Below, piece by piece: positions 24,901 through 34,519 of a stretch of 64,000 nucleotides of DNA. Source of the stretch: Panicum virgatum (lineage: Eukaryota; Streptophyta; Magnoliopsida; Poales; Poaceae); assembly GCF_016808335.1 (NCBI RefSeq), contig NC_053149.1:57589922-57653921 (forward strand), given 5' to 3'. How positions within the stretch are numbered: the stretch's first letter is position 1; each line of letters starts with the position of its first letter. A model generated the notes under the pieces. The model had not been told where the DNA came from. It did no database searches and saw only the letters and a list, made by a program, of their open reading frames with translations. The position numbers were made by a program, and so were the translations under genes.

Positions 24901-26676
24901 TCTAGCTTTAGTTCTTTTGACTAGCATCTTAGCATCTTTTGCTTGACTGCTGCCTCGCTGCAGCAATCTTTGGCTGCCTGCCCTGGCTGCCTATAAGTAT
25001 GTATCCCCAGCCCCTTGGGTCGGCATGGCTTTGAGTTTGTGAATGAAGAAAACCCAGAAAATTGCCCCAAGTTCATTGTCATCCTCTGAGCTCAATGAGA
25101 GTTAGAATTGAGCTTCTAACACAATCTGTGCTACCATATATGCAGCCTTATTTTCAATCATTTCTAAATTTTGCTGTCTTAATCTCATATTAGCTAATGC
25201 TGCCAGGATTGTGCAATTTGTCATTATTCATAATTAGACACAGGCCCAATGTAAAATCACAAATGCATTTTGATGGTTTCTTATTCCTTGCTTTAGTTAC
25301 TTTGAGCAAAATGAAAAAATAAATTTTTATTCAATCTGTGCTACCATATATGCAGCCTTATTTTCAATCATTTCTATTTTGGTGTCTTAATCTCATATTA
25401 GCTAATGCTGCCAGGGTTGTGCAATTTGTCATTATTCATAATTAGACACAGGCCCAATGTAAAATCACGAATGCATTTTGATGATTTCTTATTCCTTTAG
25501 TTTATTCCATTTCATTCGTCAGGGAACAAGCTCAATCTTGAGATACATTAAAGGTCCTAGTTCTGCTGCATCTCCGGCTATACCTGATTCTTCATCTGTA
25601 CCGGAGGATCCATCCCTCGGTGATGTTCCTGAGTTCAAGTGTGACTATTGTTTGCAAAAATAAATTTTGCTCTTACTTTACTGATATGCCAATGTGCTTC
25701 TGTAGATAACAATGTATATGGGATGCCAATTCATGAAGAACAATGCGAGCCATCTATCTCAGAGCAAGAAGACGGTAAAAGATATTCAGGGATTTCAGCC
25801 AAACAATGTTCAGCGAATGAAGAAAAAAGAATCTCAAAGAAGTTGCCTGAAGTTAAGGTCAGTTGTCCTATTCTCCTCTGTGGATACTGGATATCGTCAA
25901 ACTGATTACTTGTGAGGTCGTATTCTTCAGCAGTTGGTCAATGAAACACTTAGTTTGTTTTTAGTCTTTTGCTTGCTTTGTTGCTTAATAATTTGACAAA
26001 CATCCCAGACGTTTGTGCTTTGTGTTGCTATTTGTATGAGTAACGATTAAAACATGGCCTTTTCACATACATGCTACCTTTGGCTTCCTAAGTCTCTGAT
26101 TTTAACATGTCCTAATCGTTCACTTCATAATTTTTGAATCATTCACTCTTGTATTGGCAGTATAGAAGTTTCAAACTAATTCTTAGCTTTCCTGTAACTC
26201 ACCCAAGATTTATTTTTCTGATAGGGAACTTCCTCGATATTGAAGTTTCTTTCACGGGGTCAATCTGCCCTCCATGAGAAAAGAAAATCCAATGAACTGA
26301 TTTGCAGTCATCCAGGTGTGGTGGACTACTTGTGTACAGATGCAATGACGCAAATACCAATCTAACCGCTGACACGTCTCTCTGTCTCTGAATACTGATC
26401 ATATTAGGTCCAGGGAGTTCCTCGGAAGCAAACAGAGCTGAAGAGCTCAATGTGCCTGCACAAGGTGCAGATAGAAGCAGCACCAGCAGTGGTGCTGAAC
26501 CCTCTGGCAGTAACGCATGGATGTTCAACGTTGAAGATATCGATCCAGCAGTAGTGAAGGAGCTGCCGCCAGAGATCCAGAGAGAAATACAGGGGTGGAC
26601 CCGTCCATCGAAGCAGCCGAGCACCAAGCGACGGGGTTCTACCATTTCTTCGTACTTCCAGCCCGCAAGGTCTTAG
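15906..26676 (+). CDS. POLH: DNA polymerase eta (Y-family translesion polymerase)
   Basis: Fourteen exons give 634 residues, all in frame: 15906-15981, 16078-16198, 16297-16408, 16510-16677, 16750-16914, 17113-17216, 17379-17498, 17754-17877, 18527-18640, 18769-18960, 25523-25619, 25706-25857, 26225-26315, 26408-26676. Exons 1-10 encode the catalytic core: metal-binding HVDMDCFYVQ (Asp18), RGFGVKR in the fingers, ERASIDEVYLDL (Asp120, Glu121) and CSAGIAHNKMLAKL. Exons 11-14 encode the regulatory tail: two GTSSIL motifs (433 and 516), a ubiquitin-binding-motif-like DIDPAVVKELPPEIQREIQ near 589-607, and a terminal PCNA-box-like STISSYFQ. The enzyme copies past UV dimers in the nucleus. Intron 10 is 6.6 kb because of a copia insertion. 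Exon 11 has an alternative in-frame donor 21 nt downstream (after 25640). Confidence 0.93.
18987..19046. repeat. 30-bp tandem repeat in POLH intron 10
   Basis: Two units (18987-19016 and 19017-19046) start ATCGATGATTTGATAC and are nearly identical. Confidence 0.9.
19273..19574 (+). repeat. 5' LTR, truncated at its 3' end
   Basis: It matches 24786-25087 base for base over 302 bp except for one A/G difference. It then departs from the LTR at CCTCT and continues directly into gag-region sequence. The missing piece is the LTR tail plus the primer binding site. Confidence 0.9.
19575..20978 (+). pseudogene. copia gag, broken
   Basis: The gag reading can be followed only by switching frame: an Ala-rich coiled N-terminal part, then a GGGAPGG-rich stretch, KTNYVEWAAVMEVKLQ, EWENLAFKPGEDVDDF, and a CCHC zinc knuckle CHNCGRPGHWARDC near 20933-20974. 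Breaks seen are a frame change near 19780, TAG at 20294-20296, frame changes near 20340 and 20521, and TAG at about 20976-20978 where gag should continue into protease. It cannot make a full Gag. Confidence 0.85.
20979..24777 (+). pseudogene. copia pol (PR-INT-RT-RH), broken by a SINE and a frameshift
   Basis: Protease motif WYLDSGATHHMTG near 21170. The integrase zinc finger has WHERFGHLH, but the expected second cysteine of CxxC reads Tyr (LCDVYVLTK). The catalytic core keeps HGDLCS, RTDNGGEF and NGVVERRN. The frame is cut at 22701 by the SINE, resumes after it, and shifts by one base near 23260 (EAEGR|DAAWRAAM). Reverse transcriptase follows with KHKARLVARGF and YVDDLVITG, then RNase H with YSDSDHAGD and SSCEAEYIA, ending at 24777. 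The second half is long and open (from 23008 in that frame), which shows the lesions are few and probably recent. Confidence 0.92.
22701..23012 (-). mobile_element. tRNA-derived SINE inside copia pol
   Basis: A 312-bp insert flanked by a perfect 12-bp duplication CCGGGCACGCCT (22689-22700 and 23013-23024). On the minus strand it begins with a tRNA-like head holding an RNA polymerase III A box TAGCTGAGTTGG (22988-22999) and a perfect B box GGTTCGACTCC (22944-22954). It ends with a T-run, seen as A10 on the plus strand at 22701-22710. This is the structure of grass tRNA-SINEs with T tails. Removing it plus one duplication restores continuity of the pol frame around the Pro-rich linker between integrase and RT. 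Confidence 0.93.
24786..25121 (+). repeat. 3' LTR of the copia element
   Basis: 336 bp, complete, with TGATGG...TAACA ends; a polypurine tract lies immediately upstream. Confidence 0.94.
25127..25480. repeat. About 210-bp tandem duplication in POLH intron 10
   Basis: The phrase beginning TGTGCTACCATATATGCAGC occurs at 25127 and again near 25339. Each copy is followed by the same ~150 bp and preceded by ACTTTGAGCAAAATG (also at about 19231). The copia element landed inside the first copy, so the duplication predates it or the target was already repeated. Confidence 0.85.
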
Positions 26677-27252
26677 AAGTGTTGATATGCTAGTCCTTAG
26701 ATTGTTTATTCTTCATTCTTCTCCAAAAAAAACAGCCCCTGTGTGTATTGTAAACTGCGTAGAGGGCTCAAGTTCAAGCCAGATACGTTAACAGTTGGAT
26801 GGTAGCTTGTCAAGAGAAGGGTGAATCCATTATTGTTCGCCTCTGTAAATATGATGGAAATCTGAATATCATTGCATGTGTAAACAACGATTTGTTCATG
26901 TCCCGTTTAATGCCTGTGCGGTTCATTTATACCATTCGTTCATGCTTACAAAAAATTTTATATCACTCTGCCCTTTAGGACGAAGGTGCAGATGCAATGA
27001 TATTTTCTTAGAAGACATGAGGACTAAACAAATATTACAACATATGGTAAATTGGTAACATCGAACCACGTTTTTTTCTCTGTACTTTTTTCCTGTTCTT
27101 CGAATGACACGTATTTCATGTAGAGTTTCCTGGACGAAAATGTGGCTCCCATCATGAGCTAACAATAACAATGCCAAACCTGAGGAAATGGTGTGAGAGC
27201 TCGCAAAGATACGGTCACTCTCAGGAAAAATGAATGTCGTGGGCGGTCACTC
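26677..27252. other. Convergent 3' intergenic region, POLH and HAD gene
   Basis: The two stop codons face each other across 576 bp. The stretch is AT-rich and must hold both 3' UTRs. I see no other gene. Confidence 0.7.
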
Positions 27253-27275
27253 TCAGGAAAAATGAATGTCGTGGG
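27212..27275. repeat. 32-bp duplication of the HAD gene's last codons
   Basis: Units 27212-27243 and 27244-27275 are identical (start CGGTCACTCTCAGG). The right-hand copy holds the final codons and the TGA stop (27253-27255, minus). The left-hand copy repeats that coding end inside the 3' UTR. Confidence 0.92.
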
Positions 27276-30200
27276 CGTATTCAGAGAAAGTTGGGAGGTC
27301 CAATGCGTCCCTTGCAATGCTTCTGTCTTCATCAGTTACATTTAAAGCTTGCAATATATCATCCTGCAAAAAAGGTTATGTTTGAGTCACTGTAATCATA
27401 TTGTGACCTTGCAACATGAAAATATATCCATGGTCAGTCATATGTTGAGATGTGATGTGTGTTTGACTATTTGAGGAAAAGAAATATGCTTGTTGATAAA
27501 TTAAGAACTCCAGAATCAAATGACATATTGTCAAAGGGTATCTGTAACAGAATAACAAATAGAAATGTCACATAAAATAAAGATGCCATACTCGGCTATG
27601 AGAAGCCAACGTAACGGCAGACAGAATCTTCAGGAAACGGGCTATTTTGTTCATGCTTGGGACGAGCCGTTTGGTTATTTAGCTTTCTCATTCTCCAGGT
27701 TTCCTAGTAGTCTATTTCCTTGTACTATTAGTATCAGTTGTTACTGTCATATATTTCCATGAATTGAAAATAATATAATGTATTATCTCATTGTATTCCA
27801 TAATATATAAGCCATACTGTTGGGCATGAAACAATATGAAAAAAAATCAGTGGAGTCAGATTCTTTAATTTCTAGTAAAATTTAAGAAACGGTTATTACT
27901 GTGCTTTGTAGCTTCCTGACGTAACCAATTACAAGAAGCTTCACAGGCTCTGTTTCAATCTGGCCAGAGTAATCAAGAAACTCTACTACCTGCAAAAGGA
28001 AAATAACAAATCAAATAAACATACAAGAAAGAAAAGTGCAGAAACCTTGCTATGCATAATCTGTTTGTAAATATTACTGGATCACCAATGTTCACAGATT
28101 TTGTGCCAGAAAAGAAACTTAGAACTATAGGAGGAGAACATTTAGGCAACTGTGGTCTCCCAGATGAAAACAACCACAAATACGAGGGAAAAGAACCAAC
28201 CATCACTCTTTCGACGGTCTGCTGTGAAAAGTCCCACCCAGTACCTATGACCACCTTAGAAAACCCATGCACTTTCAACTTGGCCCAACCCAAATAAATT
28301 CCTGATATTTGGTCAGGAATACAGTCGTAGGTATGTTCATCTGTTTACAAATAATCAATGTAAAAACATGGGTATCTAAAGAATAGTATAGTATATAAGA
28401 GTAGTCGGAAAGAGTTTAACCTGAAATTAGCCTATGAAGATTATTTAGAATTCTATCGCCTATTTGACCAGTTGAAATTAAGGGATCAATGGGCAAAACA
28501 CCTTGAATGCCTACAATAAATGTCACCCATATGATTTTAAATAATGATAAGAAAACAAAATCAGTGGTCAATGAAGAGACTTACGATCTTCAAATGGAGG
28601 AAGACCCCACAGCTCAGGATCGAAGTCCAAAAGTGAATAGAGGATGATATCGGCAATATTATAGTGCTTCCTTTGACTTTGAAGTGATGGTACTGCAACC
28701 ACCTTCGCCTCAGAAGCCTTGGCACCCTTGACTCCAACACTAAGAAATACCACCAAGGAAGCAGAAAGTGTAACTCAATAGCACAGAACAAGTGCATTCT
28801 TTTCAATGCATCGACATTGGAAGCATACAATTTACCACTTCAGCACAGTTGATAGGGTTATCTGAGGGAATAATTACAAAAAATCTTATTGATTAGTTTG
28901 TGATCCTTATAATTTCCACTGGATCAAAAGAAGTGCATCATACAGACATCACTTATTTTGAAACTTCATGACACTTGGAAACATTTAAGAAAGATAAGTT
29001 GTGTGGGGTAGTGATTAAGAAAAAACTTTTATGATGAGAGTCCTGGACATTCATTCATCAAGGATATAACAAAAACAAATGAGAAGATTATGATTCAAAC
29101 TTGCTGAAGGACCTTTTTCCATAGAAAAGTGTACATGATTTAAAAATGACATTTGTAAATGTAGGTATTGTACAACATGATATGAAGTTCTACATATGAA
29201 GTCATTATCTTTGCATATGAAAATTTCGAACCTTTTTGCTAAGAAATTTCAACCTTCAATTCCTTAAATTTGTGATTTGTGAGGCTGAGCGCAATGGAAG
29301 CTATATGGGATCCGCTTTAAAACATACTCATCATGGCATGCTGGAATCTACTTAAAATTATATATATGATTTGGTTGCACAGTGAAGGTAACTTTTCTTT
29401 TTCTTTGCGAGGGCACAAGATAACAACTGGCGGGGAAGAAGTTTTGCCTGTACTTACACAGAATCTTCTATGACCAAGCATGATGATGGATTTACGCCAA
29501 GTCGCTTTGCGGCTTCCAAAAATCTATACAAGATGCTAAAGATAAGTATATAGTTGCATGGAAACAGCACAACAGTTGTGCACCCGAGATATAGCAAGTT
29601 AAATAGCAATAACAACGGATGATTGGTGAACAGTGCTAAAGATACTCACATGTCAGGGGAAGGCTTTCCATTAGGGACTTGATCTCCACCAAGAATAACA
29701 GAAAAACACTCTCCCCAATCTGGAAAACAATAAAGGAGTTTCTTAGTACATGGATTAAGCAAATAATGCTAGACATAAGAAAATGTACCAACTAAAGATA
29801 GATAAGAGTGCTTATTCATTACTAGTTCGACATTCGTTTTTTTACTTGTTCGAACCATGTTGCATCAGGACTAGCAATGCTTAGTTACTTGTTCGAACCA
29901 TGTTGCATCAGGACTAGCAATGCTTAGTTACTTGATCATGATGTCTGAAATTGAGTATGGACGCCCATCGCCCGGTCAATGAGTAAAGCAGTATGCATAG
30001 CATATTTCACCAAAATAAATCCTTAGAATCGCATCGGAAGACTTTGCATTCCCTTCAGTATAGGTATACTAATTTGCTCCAAGAGCGATAGATCAAAAGA
30101 CATGTCTAGTTATGCCACTGGTAAAGTACAGACTGAAGCAAACAGTCATCCTCGATTCCTCGTACCTTCTAGTTTTGGAACTTTGTGATCAATATTTCTC

Positions 30201-30720
30201 CTGACGGAATTTGAAGCAATCGCGAGTGGCACTCTGTTCTTGAAAAGATGCTTAACAAGCCTCTTCACTCCCGGAAGCGGTTTTGCCTTTTGCCACCTGG
30301 GGAGAAAGTAACAGCAACCCAACATAAGTGCTGGTAAATGTATACATGATGTTTTACAGACATGTTGAAACCGAAGAGAAACCTTTTCAGATAGAGTGGA
30401 TGCATCGCCTTGGAGTACTCCTCGACGGTCAGCGGCAGTCCGTAATCTCTGATGATCCCGGTGGTGGATTCCAAGTACATCTGGCCCAGCCTCTTCTCTT
30501 CCTTCTCCGGGTCAGGGACCTTCCCGTACGCCGCCAAGAACTCGTCCAAGACATCCCTCGTCGCCCTCTCTGCGCCCGGACAATCAACACTTTACGCCGA
30601 GAACAGCACTGCGACGGTGCCAGTGGAACGGAGCGCGGGAGGGTCCGCGTGCGTACCTGTGTCCAGGATGGTGCCGTCGAGATCGAAGATCACCGCGGAG
30701 ACCTGGTGCGCCGCCGCCAT
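27253..30720 (-). CDS. HAD phosphatase fused to a degenerate riboflavin-kinase-like domain
   Basis: Ten exons: 30720-30657, 30569-30383, 30296-30166, 29719-29650, 29523-29458, 28739-28585, 28510-28421, 28340-28201, 27989-27900, 27363-27253. They give 367 residues with every junction in frame. Residues 1-~225 are a HAD hydrolase with all four motifs: FDLDGT (Asp13, Asp15), ASNS, GKPSPD with the motif III Lys, and VIEDSVVGV. This half and the overall design match plant bifunctional riboflavin kinase/FMN hydrolase (At4g21470, about 379 residues). The C-terminal half keeps the flavokinase-like SGIYLGWAKL, LLVIGYVR and ARDALDLP. It lacks the GxGRGSxxLGxPTAN nucleotide-binding segment and the NPYF motif. 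The introns there are only 74-80 bp, so a missed exon cannot supply them. I infer an active phosphatase with a non-catalytic kinase domain. The substrate is unproven (FMN or another small phosphate ester). Confidence 0.85.
29844..29929. repeat. 43-bp tandem repeat in an intron of the HAD gene
   Basis: Two identical units (29844-29886 and 29887-29929) start ACTTGTTCGAACC; a third start follows at 29930. Confidence 0.92.
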
Positions 30721-32226
30721 GGTCGAGGCGATGGGGCGATGAGAAGGCGAGGGCGCGGGATGGGGAGGAAACGGGGAGGCGGCGCGGGGGATTTAAGTGC
30801 GTGAGGAGGCGGAGGCCACTGGCCGTGGCCGCCGAGGGGGGATGCCACTATGCCAATTGGCAGAATCGGGTCTGGTTGGCTCGCGGGGTAGAACCGAACC
30901 GGGTGCTTTTGTTCCGTGCCTGCCCTGTTGCTCTTGCCATCGTGGGGCGTGGGCCGACGCCGTGCGGCGGCGCGGGGCGTGCGCGCTCGGCTCGGGTCAC
31001 CGCGCCACCGCTAGTCCGGCGCACCGGTGAGGCATGGTGGCGGCGAGCGGTGAGGTTTAGTACGTTCACCGTGCGGTTACTGCACAGGTGGAATAAACTA
31101 TTCGAGCAAGGAATATTACCTGATCGCCGAACCCCGGCCGCGTCCTCTGCTCGCATCGCTCACCGTCGGTGTCGTCTGCCGCCCGCCAACAGCATCCCAA
31201 TTGCCGCGCTGTTTCTTCTTCTTCTTGGGTGGTGTCACGCGCGCAGGACGCGTAGGGGAGGTGGCACGCCGGGGCCGGGGCGATCGCGGCGGCGGCGGAC
31301 AACGTGTGCTCCGCGGTGGTGCTCACGGCAGAGGGCGCGCCGGCGGTCACCGTCCAAGAACGCCGTGTCCTACTTCTCGCCCGCACACCACAACGTGCGT
31401 GCGTTCGCCCACAGCTATGCATCACCATTCACCATTAGCAACACCACACCAAAATCTTTCCATTTTCTATCCACCCGTCCCCACTCGATTCTGGCCGGAA
31501 GGGCAAACTCACGGCCGCAGCCTGCACCGGTGGTGGTGCAAGAAGGAGTCCGGCGAGCTGGTGGCAGTCGGCAGCAAGCTCTGATGAAAAAAACGAATCT
31601 CTCTCGCAACTAAAAACTGGCAGGTCATGCAACTCTGGACCAGTTCTGTTCTTGGTCGATTCGAGCTTCGTCTCGCCTCGCCGTAGGCACCTAGCCGTCT
31701 CAGATCAGGCCACCGTGCTCCCGTCGTGCCGCCGCGACAGCATCTGCGGAGGTAGGCGGGAGATAGGGGCACCGGCTAGGCGGTGAATCTTCAGGGGGTC
31801 GCTGGAATGGACGGCGAGCCCGCTGCTCCAGCACCGCCCCAGTATATATATTTACACAATGCCCCCTCGACTGGATCGATTAGGGAGCTTTTTATAAATA
31901 ATGGATTCTAAAATTATATAAAAGATTAAAGATCGCGATTAAATAATCACGACCCGAACTACACCTAATAAATACCTAATCGGAATATTTTCGGAAAACT
32001 CTACTTTGAATTGTAAATAATAGCTGCGATTCAAATTAGTAGAGGGCTATTTGTAAACTTTACAATGTAGATTTCGACCTAGCCCCCTGATTCGTACGGC
32101 TTCGGCTCCGACCCGTTCCCCGGCGGCCGTCGCCGCCGCTGTCCTCCCCGTCTTCCCTTCCAGCCGAAAGAGTAGACACAGGAAGAACAGCCAACGAGCG
32201 GCGACGTGCGATCCTGCCAGTCATTC
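30721..32226. other. Intergenic, HAD promoter side and HIPP 3' side
   Basis: 30721-31800 is GC-rich with overlapping open frames on both strands but no domain or splice structure. A weak TATA-like ACTTAAAT (minus) lies at about 30793-30800, some 75 bp from the HAD start codon. 31840-32070 is AT-rich and unremarkable. 32070-32226 is GC-rich and probably 3' UTR of the next gene. Confidence 0.45.
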
Positions 32227-32840
32227 TCACATGACGGCGCACCCCTGCGCGTTCTCGTCGCTGAAGTAGTCGGTGGCCCTGGTGCCGGCGACGGCCGAGC
32301 TGGCGCCGTGGTGGTAGTAGGCGCCGTACAGCCGCGAGTCGTCGTAGCCGCGCTTGTGGTAGTTGTACGAGGACCCCGGCCGCGCCGCGTGGGTGGCGTG
32401 CGCCGGGCCCGCCGCGCCGGCGGGATTGTACAAGAGCTGCTGCTGCGCCAGGACGTGCGCGGCCCCGGCGGCGGCGCCGGCGAAGGGCTGCGGCCACAGC
32501 ACGGCGCGGCGCCCCGTCCGGCGCACCGCCTTGAGCACCTTCTTCTGCTCCACGTCGCCGTTCACCGTCACCTTCTGCTGCGCCATGTCGACCTCCACGT
32601 CGTGCACGCCCTCCAGGCGCTGCACCGCCTTCCGGACCTTCTTCTCGCACCCCGGGCAGTCCATGTGCACGCACATCTCCACGAGCTGTTCGCCGGCAGG
32701 GATGAATCGACAACACCCAGCAGAGATGAATCGGTCAGACACACACACACACAAAAAAAAAGGGATGATGGTGCCGACAGATTGAATGAAAAAAAAAATG
32801 CACGCACGTAGCTTAGAGGGACGAAACTACTCACCGTCAT
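32227..32840 (-). CDS. Heavy-metal-associated isoprenylated plant protein (HIPP)
   Basis: Two exons: a tiny one, 32840-32835 (Met-Thr), and 32685-32227, giving 154 residues. The product begins MTLVEMCVHMDCPGCEKK. An HMA domain with the metal-binding pair Cys12/Cys15 (MDCPGC) spans roughly residues 3-66 and ends near KAVRRTGRRAVLW. An Ala/His/Tyr-rich spacer (HATHAARPGSSYNYHKRGY, YHHGASS) follows. The protein ends in CAVM, a CaaX box whose Met favours farnesylation. HIPPs are membrane-tethered metallochaperone-like proteins linked to heavy-metal and stress responses. A single-codon-pair first exon followed by a 149-bp intron is common in this family. A TATA-like CATATATGG lies at about 32984-32992. 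Confidence 0.92.
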
Positions 32841-34399
32841 TTTCGTCTTTCGAGCTGGATCGATCGATCGATAGATAACTCCCTGCAGTTCTTCAGTCTT
32901 CTTGACAGGCAGTTGACAATGGCGAATGGCGATGCAAGTTCAGATTGTGATGTTTGTATTGTGTCAAAGTTGTGCGGATCCCCCATATATGTTAGTGTCG
33001 TGCGCGTCAGAGCATGTGGGTGTGCCGTGTAACGGTCACCACGCCCGCCCGGGAAGCATGTGGCAATGGCAGTTGGGCCGCGAGGTGAGGTCGGCACCAG
33101 GGCGAGGAAGGAGTTGACTAACGATTTTCAGTACCGCTCCTGCACCGACTGCTTGCTTCGCGCTCCACACGATTTTCAGTTCCGGTGCGTAAAAAACGAC
33201 GCCGATGCCGACTTGGAAGTTCGCCCGGAGCACGCACGCAAGCAGCCGCCGGCCACCTCAGCCAGCAGCACTAGGCTTGCTTCCCATGCCGTGTTTCGTG
33301 AGAGGAAAGCGCGGCGGAAATGGAGGCCGCCGAGCATGCGGCTGAGGATTGCAGGGTACGCCTGGGATGTGCCAGAGGCCAGTCGGCTGGTTGGCGGTGG
33401 CGGCGCCGGACCGTGTCCCGCCCCGCCCTGCCTTCGGTGGCGGCTGCGACAAGTTGACTTATTTATTCGGCGGGCCGGAATGGTGAGTAGTATATGTAGT
33501 GCTGGGCCGCGCGTCCAGAGCTAGCTACCGCGATGCTGGTTCCGCAGTCGACCGCGCCGAGCGCTACCAGCGGTCGATGCACTGCCAGGCACGGATGCAC
33601 CTAGGGTCCTAGGCTAGTGGGCTACGGTGCCACGCACCACAGGTACTGCGGTTCCTTGCTCCACTTTTCCACCCTTTTTTTTCCAACTTTCCTGTGTTAA
33701 TTTTTGTCCTAAACTTTTTTGTTATCAAATGATTTTTTTTGTTTTGAATTTTTGTTTTCAAATAATGTTTCTGAATATTTTTATTTTCAAAATTTTTTAT
33801 TTAACTTTATCACAAATTTTGTTTCCTAAATTTTTCAACACAAAGTTTTTTTTTCAATTTCTGCTCTTAGTTTTTGGTCCTAAATTTTTATTTTATTTTT
33901 TATTCTGGGTTTAATTTTTTCGCTTCTATTTTTCTTGTCTCCATTTTGTCGTAAAAAAAGTTTTTTACAATTTTTTTCTATTCATATTATTTTATTATAA
34001 AAAACTTCCCATCAATATAGTTTTTTCTAAAAAGAATATGCAACAGAATTTTGATGGGGTGCGGAACCAAAGCTCCAGCGTGAGTTAGGGAATCCAATAG
34101 AGCAGTTAGGTGGAGGGCCAGAGCCGAAAACAAAAGAGAATGGAGTGGGGCCGGAAACAGAAACATATTTTGGTCCGAATCGACCGGAAGAGGGCCAACT
34201 TACGGTCAACCGTAAAATAGCGTACCCCGCTAGCTACTACAGTACATTGCCATGCTAAAGCCCATCATCAATCTTTACAACCGGCCCGACAGTCCGACAC
34301 ACGAGGCTCTTGCATGCAGGGAAGGCTTGGTCCTAGGAAAGAATTTGCTTCTGCACAACCTGGTGATGGTGAGTGATTGAGATGGGACCGTATAGCTAG
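32841..34399. other. Intergenic, no gene recognised
   Basis: This holds the HIPP upstream region (with a TCGATCGATCGATCGAT run at about 32860), then GC-rich sequence to 33560. A strikingly T-rich stretch follows at 33660-34030. The GC-rich frames at 33060-33520 have no recognisable domain. Confidence 0.45.
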
Positions 34400-34519
34400 A
34401 TTGTGCAAGAAATCAAGACGACGGCCAAAGACTTTCAGTTCGTACAGTTCATCCATGAAGGCCGAGGCTCAAATGTAAATGCTGATAATCTGGCTAGATC
34501 TTCTTTGTATAAGATTTAG
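34400..34519 (+). pseudogene. RNase H-like (RVT_3) protein fragment
   Basis: An open stretch in one frame reads IVQEIKTTAKDFQFVQFIHE, followed by GRGSNVNADNLARSSLY and a stop. The phrase HEGRGSNVNADNLARSS matches the C-terminal end of the RNase H-like domains abundant in grass genomes (non-LTR element derived). No upstream catalytic part is seen, so it is a remnant. Confidence 0.6.

Larger units (their letters stand above)
19273..25121 (+). mobile_element. Defective Ty1/copia retrotransposon in POLH intron 10
   Basis: 5849 bp flanked by a CAATC target duplication (19268-19272 and 25122-25126), inserted in the same sense as POLH. The LTR starts TGATGGATAAG; the 3' LTR ends ...CTTCTAACA. Over the 302 bp present in both, the LTRs differ at a single site I can find. 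The 5' LTR lacks the last 34 bp, and no TTGGTATCAGAGC-type primer site is visible. A polypurine tract TTAGGGGGAGAA precedes the 3' LTR. The gene order protease-integrase-RT-RNase H is that of copia. The coding region is broken by stops, frameshifts and a SINE. Confidence 0.95.

Noticed and set aside
30797..31613. 270-codon plus-strand frame upstream of the HAD gene
   Set aside because: Low-complexity Arg/Ala-rich, no domain, heavily overlapped by antisense frames.
32206..32811. 201-codon plus-strand frame
   Set aside because: Antisense of the HIPP coding exon.
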